Positions 58,040-64,000 of a stretch of DNA of 64,000 nucleotides are shown piece after piece (the first letter of the stretch is position 1; every line of letters begins with the position of its first letter). The position numbers and the translations under genes are program-made. Origin of the DNA: Streptomyces griseoluteus (GTDB lineage: Bacteria; Actinomycetota; Actinomycetes; Streptomycetales; Streptomycetaceae); the NCBI RefSeq assembly GCF_004784465.1, contig NZ_SRRU01000005.1, forward strand, positions 310,001-374,000. Reading direction: 5' to 3'. Below the pieces are notes generated by a model, which was not told the DNA's origin, ran no database searches, and saw nothing but the letters and a program-made list of their open reading frames with translations.

Positions 58040-58576
58040 TCACGGTGAACGGTGTGAGGGTTCATCGGATTTTCCGCGTCCGGACGTCAGATACGTGAGG
58101 TACACCCCTCTGCCGCAGTCGGACGCCTTCCGCAGGGTCCAGCGGCCCCGGACGGTGGCGGAGGAGAAATCCGACTCGGCGTCGTCCTCCTCCACTTCGC
58201 CCTCCTCGGGGGTGTAACCGGCCTCGGGGAGCCGCTTGTGCAGGAAGGCCAGGGTGGTGTCGAAGCCGTCGCGGACGACGGTGGCGACGACGAGCCGGCC
58301 GCCGGTGCGGTGCTCCACCGAGGTCACGATCGCGCCGTGGGGCACCGGTAGGTCCGCCGGGAACTCCTTGGGGAGCGGGAGCGGCGGTGAGGCGGCGGTG
58401 GGGCAGCCGCCGGGCGCGGGGCCGGCCGCGCGCCCGGCCGGCGGAGCGGTCGCCCGCTCCGCCGCGTACGGCGTCGCCCCCGGGTGCTCGGCGTGCGTGC
58501 CCGCCGAGCACCCGGTGACCGCGGCCAGACCTAGGACGGCTCCCGCCAGTACGGCAGCCGAGGGCGACGGCTTCAT
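58040..58576 (-). CDS. Lipoprotein
   Basis: A 178-residue exported protein with lipobox VTGC (Cys 23) after a hydrophobic segment. A Pro/Ala-rich linker is followed by a small alpha/beta domain, VPHGAIVTSVEHRTGGRLVV and TTLAFLHKRLPEAGYTPEE, resembling small secreted domains that bind peptides or lipids. The ATG starts directly after the stop of the sialidase-like gene (TAG then ATG), so the two are coupled. Confidence 0.65.
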   Translation of the reverse strand: MKPSPSAAVLAGAVLGLAAVTGCSAGTHAEHPGATPYAAERATAPPAGRAAGPAPGGCPTAASPPLPLPKEFPADLPVPHGAIVTSVEHRTGGRLVVATVVRDGFDTTLAFLHKRLPEAGYTPEEGEVEEDDAESDFSSATVRGRWTLRKASDCGRGVYLTYLTSGRGKSDEPSHRSP

Positions 58577-60391
58577 CTAGTGGTTTCCTCCGGATTTCTT
58601 GCGCTTGCCGGCGGCCACGGCGTCGTACGCGCCGTAGAGCGTGCCGCCGGAGGACTGGCGGGCGATGGAGGCCAGCGCGTCGTAGTTCTGCGCACCTCCG
58701 GTCGCGCAGGTGCCGGTGCAGCCGTCGGCGTAGGCGGCGAGCACGCGGCCCCGGGCGTCGGTGGTGACGTCGATGAAGTCCAGCAGATTGCGGTCCTCGC
58801 CGCAGGTGGTGCCGCCCGTGCAGATCGACCCCTTCTGGACGGGGTCGGTGGGGGTGGCGTCGGCGGTGACCCAGGACTGGCCGCCGTCGTAGGTAGTGGC
58901 CACATACAGGTGCCACACGCCCTGGAAGGCCGTGTCCTGGTAGTTGCCGCCCGTGGTGGTGCCGAGGAAGGCGAAGGAGGCGCGGTTGTCGTCGCCCGCG
59001 GTCACGGCCGGGAAGACGACGTTCTTGATACCGAGGGCCGCGCCGACGTTCTGGTCGTACAGCCACGTCCTGCCCTTGTCGTGGCTGACGGCGATACGCG
59101 GCGTGCCGTCGCTGTTCTGGTAGCCCATGTAGACGGTCCCGCCGGCCCCGATGCCCACGCTCGGGTCCGAGTCACCGGGGGTGCTGGACGGGTTGTGGCG
59201 GACGGTCCAGGTCAGCCCGTCGTCCTCGGAGACGGCCACGGCCTGATGGCCGCCGCAGCCCTTGTTGGGCACGTACACCGTGCCGTCCGGGGCGACCTTC
59301 ACATGCCCGTGCAGGCCGCCGCAGTCCAGCAGCGAGTACATCGGAACCGCGGGCCCGTACGTCAGTCCGCCGTCCCGGCTGACCGCGCAGGAGGCGTCGG
59401 CGATGTCCTGGGAGCAGTAGTAGACGGCGTCCGGGTACGCGGTGAGGCCGCCTGGTGTGCCCGCGGCGAAGGGGCCGCCGCCGATGGTCTGGTGGTCCAC
59501 GCCGGAGTTGACGCCCGAGCCGCCCGTCGGCGTCCACGTCTCGCCGTCGTCATCGGTGTAGCAGGTCAGCGCGGTCTTGCCGGCGAGCTGCGACTCGAAG
59601 GTGCGGTGGGTGGCCGGGTCCGTGAAGAGGATCGGGTCGAGGCTGGTGGTGCTGCCCTGGGGGCAGCCGTTGGCCGCGTTCGCGCTCTTGTCCTGCCAGG
59701 TGGCGGTACCGGAACCGTCGTAGGTGACCTTGAGCGTCGACGTGTTCGCCTGGAACATCACGGCGCCGCTCGCCCGGTCGACGCCGATCGAGGGTTCACC
59801 GGCGTTGTGCGCGTCCGTTATGCCCTCGGGGGCCGTGGAGTTCGCGTACGCCGGCGGTGTGGCCGTGCTCGGCGGCGGGTCGGCCGGCGGGGTGATCAGG
59901 CTCGCGGTGCCGGTGAAGCTGCCGCCGAGCGGCGCGTAGGGCACCACGCGCACGGTGTACCACCCCGACACCGCCGGGAGCAGCACGGTCTCGGGATCGC
60001 TGGAGGAGGCCGAGGCGGCCACCTCTCTGCCGTTGGCGTCGAGGACGTACAGGTCGAAGTCGGCGGCGGAGTCCGGCCATCGGACGTCGATGCGCAGGCT
60101 GTGACCGGCGTCGTAGCCCGCGGGGACCGACACCTTCAGGGCGTAGTCGTCGCAGGGTTGCGCGGCCCCGCAGCTCACCGCGCCGGCGGTGCCGGAGACG
60201 TTGGGGACGGCGAAGGGGCCGGCGCTCCAGGTGGTCGTGGGCGCGGTGTCGCTGACCGATCCGGAGGACGGGGTGGCGGCGTCGGCGGACCCGCTCGGCA
60301 GGGTTCCGGCGACGAGCGCCAGGAGCCCGACGGTGAGACGCCCCAGCGACCGCGGGGGGTGGTGGCGACGGAGTGCGGAGAGGAGGGCCAC
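58577..60391 (-). CDS. Secreted BNR/sialidase-like beta-propeller protein
   Basis: A 604-residue protein from the GTG at 60391 (GAGGT upstream). A signal peptide (GRLTVGLLALVAGTLPSGSA, cleavage near ADA-AT) is followed by a beta-sandwich domain with a Cys pair, then a propeller with Asp-box-like repeats such as SEDDGLTWTV, SHDKGRTWLY and TYDGGQSWVT. These are the S/T-x-D-x-G-x-T-W motifs of sialidases and other glycan-binding propellers. The catalytic Arg triad was not confirmed, so the enzyme activity is open. It stands after a terminator that closes the mce operon. Confidence 0.75.
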   Translation of the reverse strand: MALLSALRRHHPPRSLGRLTVGLLALVAGTLPSGSADAATPSSGSVSDTAPTTTWSAGPFAVPNVSGTAGAVSCGAAQPCDDYALKVSVPAGYDAGHSLRIDVRWPDSAADFDLYVLDANGREVAASASSSDPETVLLPAVSGWYTVRVVPYAPLGGSFTGTASLITPPADPPPSTATPPAYANSTAPEGITDAHNAGEPSIGVDRASGAVMFQANTSTLKVTYDGSGTATWQDKSANAANGCPQGSTTSLDPILFTDPATHRTFESQLAGKTALTCYTDDDGETWTPTGGSGVNSGVDHQTIGGGPFAAGTPGGLTAYPDAVYYCSQDIADASCAVSRDGGLTYGPAVPMYSLLDCGGLHGHVKVAPDGTVYVPNKGCGGHQAVAVSEDDGLTWTVRHNPSSTPGDSDPSVGIGAGGTVYMGYQNSDGTPRIAVSHDKGRTWLYDQNVGAALGIKNVVFPAVTAGDDNRASFAFLGTTTGGNYQDTAFQGVWHLYVATTYDGGQSWVTADATPTDPVQKGSICTGGTTCGEDRNLLDFIDVTTDARGRVLAAYADGCTGTCATGGAQNYDALASIARQSSGGTLYGAYDAVAAGKRKKSGGNH

Positions 60392-60444
60392 AGGTACCTC
60401 GACTTTCGCGAGTCGGACGGAGGGTGGTGGTGTGCGGCGGTGAG

Positions 60445-60477
60445 GGAGGTGCCTGCGGTGCCTCCGCAGGCACCTCC
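60445..60477 (-). terminator. Terminator closing the mce operon
   Basis: Perfect 14-bp stem GGAGGTGCCTGCGG (60445-60458) with CCGCAGGCACCTCC (60464-60477), loop TGCCT, 31 bases after the stop of the Mce-associated gene at 60508. Confidence 0.8.
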
Positions 60478-60507
60478 AGGGCGCTTGCGGAGGCCTGGTC
60501 AGAGGGG

Positions 60508-61275
60508 TCAGAGGGCGTCCACGGCGCTCACCTTCCAGCCGTCGGAGGTGCGAGTGAGCGTCATGCGCACCCGGTTCAGGTCCAGCCGGGGCTGCGGGAC
60601 CTGGGTGCTCCGGGTGACCTGGTTGACGAAGAGCAGGACGACGGCCCGGTCCGGTGCGGCCGACACGACGGAGGCCGCCGGGGCGCCGCCGTCGGCGGGG
60701 GTGGCCACGGTCGCCTTCACCACGCCGTGGTACTTCGTCGCGGTCGGCGCGACCGCCGCCTTGGTGGTCTTGCCGTACTGGTCGCGGAAGTGCCCGGTCA
60801 GCAGGGCGCGGGCCCGGGAGAAGTCCCGGTCCAGGTGCCGGTAGTCGTACGACAGCACGACCGGTGCCGCCTTCAGCGCGGTCGCGACGGCCTCGCCGCG
60901 GGCCTGCTCCGTCTGCCGCCCCTGCCGGTACTGCCACCCGAGCACGGCGGCCGCGGCCAGGGCCGCCACGAGGACGGCGCCCAGCACCGCGGTGAGCACG
61001 CGCCGCCCGGTCGTGCGCGGGGGCGCACCGTCCTCCGGATCCTCCTCGAACAACTCGAAGGACTCGAACGACTCGGGCTCCGGCGGGTCCTCCCAGCCGT
61101 TCGCCGGGGGCTCGACGAGCAGGGTGCGCCCGGCGGGCGTCCGCTCCTCCTCGCGGGCGCCGCGCTCGGGGCGCGCGGGCCGCCCGGTGCGCTTGGCCGC
61201 CGCGCGGGCGGCGGCGGTCATGGTGCGGCGGGCCGGTGAGCCGGTGCCGCGGGTACGGGCGGTCTGATGCGCCAC
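60508..61275 (-). CDS. Mce-associated membrane protein
   Basis: A 255-residue protein from the GTG at 61275 (AGGAGAG upstream). A long basic/acidic cytoplasmic N-terminus precedes one membrane helix (RRVLTAVLGAVLVAALAAAA), then a periplasmic/external domain with RHLDRDFSRARALLTGHFRD and VLLFVNQVTRSTQVPQPRLD. This is the pattern of Mas proteins at the end of actinobacterial mce operons. It likely stabilises the lipid-transport complex. Confidence 0.8.
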   Translation of the reverse strand: MAHQTARTRGTGSPARRTMTAAARAAAKRTGRPARPERGAREEERTPAGRTLLVEPPANGWEDPPEPESFESFELFEEDPEDGAPPRTTGRRVLTAVLGAVLVAALAAAAVLGWQYRQGRQTEQARGEAVATALKAAPVVLSYDYRHLDRDFSRARALLTGHFRDQYGKTTKAAVAPTATKYHGVVKATVATPADGGAPAASVVSAAPDRAVVLLFVNQVTRSTQVPQPRLDLNRVRMTLTRTSDGWKVSAVDAL

Positions 61276-61308
61276 GGTGTCTCTCCTCATCGATGGACTC
61301 ACGGATGG

Positions 61309-61782
61309 TCAGCCCACGAACGCGACGTCGGACGTCAGCCAGCGGCCGGACACGCGCGCGAGGTCGAGCTGGAGCCGGTAGGTGCGCGCCTGGCCCTGGG
61401 GCGCGGCGGAGTTGGTCACCTTGCTGTCGGCGACGACCAGGACCCGGGCCGAGCGCGCGTCGGACCGCACGATGCCCGCTTCCAGGATCTGGCCCTCGGA
61501 GACCGACTTGTTCTGCGCGACCAGCTTCGTCAGTTGCGCGGTCTGCGCGGCGAACTCCTTCTTGAACTCGCCGGTGGCGCCCTTCAGCACGTTGCCGCTG
61601 TCCCGGTCGTAGTGCCGGTAGTCGAGCGAGGTGAAGTTGAGTGCCGACTGGCGGGCCGCCGCCAGGATGTCCTGGCGGCGCTGTTCCGCCGCGTGCTGGT
61701 CGGACAGCTTCACACCCAGCCAGACACCGGGCACGGTCGTCAGCACCGTCGCGGCGGCGAGCCCCGCCGACAGCAGCCTCAT
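61309..61782 (-). CDS. Mce-associated membrane protein
   Basis: A 157-residue protein (ATG 61782). The N-terminal membrane helix LLSAGLAAATVLTTVPGVWL is followed by NFTSLDYRHYDRDSGNVLKG, VLVVADSKVTNSAAPQGQAR and YRLQLDLARVSGRWLTSDVA. It has the same layout as the downstream Mas protein but without the long tail. Its ATG overlaps the stop of the MceF-like gene by 4 bp, so they are coupled. Confidence 0.82.
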   Translation of the reverse strand: MRLLSAGLAAATVLTTVPGVWLGVKLSDQHAAEQRRQDILAAARQSALNFTSLDYRHYDRDSGNVLKGATGEFKKEFAAQTAQLTKLVAQNKSVSEGQILEAGIVRSDARSARVLVVADSKVTNSAAPQGQARTYRLQLDLARVSGRWLTSDVAFVG

Positions 61783-63107
61783 GCGTGCGCCTCTCCCGCC
61801 ATCGGTCCCACGAGCAGCCATTGCCACGACTCCTTTCCGAACACGGTCTGTTCTCCGCCCGTCGAGCCGATCTCGACGGGTGTTCCGTCCGGGCCGATGG
61901 GGGTCCCTCCCTGCTCGAGCGCAGCCGAGAGCTTGGGGGAGGTGCCGGTCTCCGGGTCGTACGGGGCCACGAACGCGGCCCGGTCGGCGCCGTGCCGGCC
62001 GGTCGTCGCGCCGGGCGCGTTCTGCGCCCCTCGCACCGAGGTCTTGCTGCCGCGCGGTGCCGTGCAGCGCGCGTCGGTGTTCGCCGGGCGCGTGCTGGTG
62101 TCGGCGGGGTCGCGCCGCTGGGTGCCGTAGCCCTGGGTGCACGCGGGCGGGTCGCCCGCGTTCACGACCATTCCGAAGTGGGTGGTGCCGTCGCCGGGAA
62201 TGACCGTGTAGCTGCCCGCGACCGTGAGCGGCAGCGTGACCAGGGCCTGTTCGATGCCGGGCAGCCGGGCCACGGTGACCTGCCCGCCGCTGACGAGGTT
62301 GGCCAGCAGGACCGGCACGTGCGGCCGCGTGGACCTCAGCAGGGAGTCGACCTGCTGCGCGGCGGGCGGCGTGTTGCCGATCAGCCGGCGCAGATCGCCG
62401 TCGCTCGACTTCAACTGCGCCGTGAGGGTGGCGAGGTCGCGGGAGAAGGACTTGATGGCCGAGCCCTTGTCGGCCTGGGTCTTGAGCACCTTCCGGGAGT
62501 CCTCGATCAGCGAGACCGTCTGGGGCAGCGACTCGGAGGCCGACTCGACCAGCGCGTCGCCGGAGTCCACCAGCCGGCTCAGGTTCGGCCCGGTGCCGGC
62601 GAACGCCTTGCCCAGTTCGTCGACGGTGACCCGGAGGTCGTCCTTGCCGACCGAGTTGACCAGCCGGTCGAGGCTGAGGACCAGGTCGGTGACCGGCAGC
62701 GGGGTCCGGGTGCGGCTGCGCGGGATCGGGGTGCCGTCCTTGAGGTACGGCCCGCCGGACCGCCGCGGCTGGAGGTCGACGTACTGCTCGCCCACCGCCG
62801 AGCGGTCGGCGACCACCGCGAGCGTGTCGGCCGGGATCCGCGGGGCGCCGTCCTCGATCCTGAGCGCCACCGAGATCCCCGACCGGGTCAGCCGCAGGTC
62901 GCCCACGCGGCCCACGGGCACGCCCCGGTAGGTGACCTCGGCGCCGGAGAAGATGCCCCCGGACTCGGCGAAGTCGGCGCGCACGGTGTATCCGCGGTGC
63001 AGGACGTCGTCCACCAGGCCCGTGTACCGGGCGCCGACGTACGACACCCCGAGGGCGGTGACGGTCGCGAAGGCGAGCAGCTGGGCCTTGACCGTACGTG
63101 TGATCAC
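61779..63107 (-). CDS. Mce family protein (MceF-like)
   Basis: A 442-residue protein from the GTG at 63107. A short N-terminal membrane anchor (RTVKAQLLAFATVTALGVSY) is followed by the MCE domain, RADFAESGGIFSGAEVTYRG and VPVGRVGDLRLTRSGISVAL. A helical domain comes next with repeated LTDL-like turns (LDRLVNSVGKDDLRVTVDEL). Mce proteins form the channel through which mce systems move lipids or sterols. The GTG overlaps the stop of the previous gene by 4 bp. Confidence 0.88.
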   Translation of the reverse strand: MITRTVKAQLLAFATVTALGVSYVGARYTGLVDDVLHRGYTVRADFAESGGIFSGAEVTYRGVPVGRVGDLRLTRSGISVALRIEDGAPRIPADTLAVVADRSAVGEQYVDLQPRRSGGPYLKDGTPIPRSRTRTPLPVTDLVLSLDRLVNSVGKDDLRVTVDELGKAFAGTGPNLSRLVDSGDALVESASESLPQTVSLIEDSRKVLKTQADKGSAIKSFSRDLATLTAQLKSSDGDLRRLIGNTPPAAQQVDSLLRSTRPHVPVLLANLVSGGQVTVARLPGIEQALVTLPLTVAGSYTVIPGDGTTHFGMVVNAGDPPACTQGYGTQRRDPADTSTRPANTDARCTAPRGSKTSVRGAQNAPGATTGRHGADRAAFVAPYDPETGTSPKLSAALEQGGTPIGPDGTPVEIGSTGGEQTVFGKESWQWLLVGPMAGEAHA

Positions 63108-64000
63108 GGCAGCATCCCCTTCAGCATCAGCTCGGCCAGGCCGGTGTCGACGCCCGGCGGGAGGCGGCGCGAGCCGCTCCCGGTGCCGTAGGCGGCGGTG
63201 CACACCGGCGGGCACAGCAGAGAGCTGCCGGCGGAGGGCGTCGCGGGCGCCGAGGGCACGGGCGGGGTGGACGGCAGCGGCGGGGCCGACGGCAGGGGCG
63301 GGACGGACGGAAGGGACGGCAGGGGGACGGGAGTGGGGACGGGGGGAAGGTGCGGTGTCCCGGGGGTCGGGGACTTCCCGCCCTTGCCGGGCTTGCCGGT
63401 GACGTTGCCGTAGAGGTCCGCCAGGTCGAGGTCGGCGGTGATCTTCAGGTTGACGTAGTCGCCCTTGACGGCGTCCGTCGCGTTGCGCGGGAACGGGTAG
63501 GTGGTGAGGATCTCCAGGGAGCCGGGCAGGTCGTCGCCCGCCTTGTTCAGCTCCTGGAGGATGGGCTGGAGCTTCTTCAGGTTGGCGACGGTGTCGTCGC
63601 GGGAGGCGTTCACCACCCTGGTGCCGGTCCTGCCGAGCCCGGAGAGGGCGGTGAGCATCTTCGTCAGGTCCTTGCGCTGGTCGGCGAGGACCTTCAGGGC
63701 GGGCGGCACGGTGTCGACGGCCAGGGCGATCGTCTTCTTCTCCTTCTTCAGCCGCTTGGCGAGCCGGTCGACGCCCTTCAGCGCGCGCACGATCTCCGCC
63801 CGCTGGCCGTCGAGGCCGCCGAGGAAGGTGTCGAGTTGCTTCAGCAGGGACCTGACCCGGTCCTCGCGACCGCCGAGGGCCTTGTTCAGCTCGACGGTGA
63901 TCGTCTTCAGCTGGGCCACCCCGCCGCCGTTGAGCAGCGCCGAGAGCGCCGACAGCACCTCCTCGACCTCCGGGTTGCGGCCGCTGCGGGACAGCGGGAT
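63104..64000 (-). CDS. Mce family protein (MceE-like), 3' part, cut by window edge
   Basis: The last 298 codons of a gene that continues beyond 64000. Visible are helical MCE-family repeats (LKTITVELNKALGGREDRVR, LKKLQPILQELNKAGDDLPG), the LEILTTYPFPRNATDAVKGD segment and a Pro/Ser-rich tail of about 50 residues (PLPSLPSVPPLPSAPPLPST) ending in LLCPPVCTAAYG with two Cys. The tail is a low-complexity extension that may reach through the cell wall. It is the gene before the MceF-like one and overlaps it by 4 bp. Confidence 0.82.
   Translation of the reverse strand: MPLSRSGRNPEVEEVLSALSALLNGGGVAQLKTITVELNKALGGREDRVRSLLKQLDTFLGGLDGQRAEIVRALKGVDRLAKRLKKEKKTIALAVDTVPPALKVLADQRKDLTKMLTALSGLGRTGTRVVNASRDDTVANLKKLQPILQELNKAGDDLPGSLEILTTYPFPRNATDAVKGDYVNLKITADLDLADLYGNVTGKPGKGGKSPTPGTPHLPPVPTPVPLPSLPSVPPLPSAPPLPSTPPVPSAPATPSAGSSLLCPPVCTAAYGTGSGSRRLPPGVDTGLAELMLKGMLP

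Noticed and set aside
1..64000. CRISPR arrays, tRNA and rRNA genes
   Set aside because: No regularly spaced repeats with unique spacers and no cloverleaf-forming or rRNA-like sequence was found by reading; a covariance search would be needed to exclude small RNAs fully.

Overview
The window is high-GC actinobacterial chromosome, almost certainly Streptomyces. The support is strong third-position G/C bias, many GTG/TTG starts, long antisense open frames, futalosine-pathway menaquinone genes, DUF397/XRE pairs, DUF3027, DUF2771 and DUF5701 proteins, and a mce operon. Most of it reads as conserved core chromosome. No tRNA, rRNA or CRISPR array was seen.

Layout. 1-8.4 kb: start of a secreted protein, SGNH hydrolase, Uma2-type protein, aldo/keto reductase, ThpR, a degenerate inositol-monophosphatase homologue, a MarR/MFS pair, a ribbon-helix-helix-like protein, a purine permease and a DUF2530 protein. 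8.4-15.4 kb: a GH92 mannosidase behind tandem palindromic operators, a CtpE-like P-type ATPase and two tandem secreted paralogues. 15.4-28.8 kb: an Hsp90/sacsin-like ATPase with a DUF3027 protein, MFS, DUF2771 lipoprotein, mqnB-mqnD, a cold-shock protein, HAD hydrolase, a membrane protein and the helicase-associated partner of XPB.

28.88-38.43 kb is the most interesting part: a 9.5-kb integrative element inserted into the first codons of the xpb helicase gene. Its ends share the 11-bp sequence CTGATCGTCCA. It encodes a large serine recombinase next to the right end. It also carries a low-GC two-gene cassette, a DUF4297/Cap4-like putative nuclease followed by a HerA-type ATPase, which resembles DUF4297-HerA anti-phage systems. 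Further cargo is an XRE/DUF5919-like regulator with a NUDIX hydrolase, a run of small genes ending in a protein-kinase-like protein, and a small zinc-binding protein. The native xpb start (encoding MNGPLIV) is stranded at the left end. At the right end the element supplies a new ribosome binding site and GTG start, so xpb remains open with an N-terminus of MSCLIVQ.

38.4-64 kb: XPB helicase, a Tat-exported protein, a HelR/HelD-type RNA polymerase ATPase, DUF5701, CutC, an HD-domain protein, a fused MDMPI-GNAT protein, a PPOX protein, and a murR-murQ-EIIBC locus for N-acetylmuramic acid. These are followed by two VOC proteins, an Old Yellow Enzyme, a WhiJ-like XRE/DUF397 locus, an orphan RiPP-precursor-like peptide, a lipoprotein/sialidase-like pair, and the 3' end of a mce operon running off the right edge.

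Gene calls rest on reading of motifs and context only. No database search was possible, so family names without an invariant motif quoted are inference from recalled family patterns.
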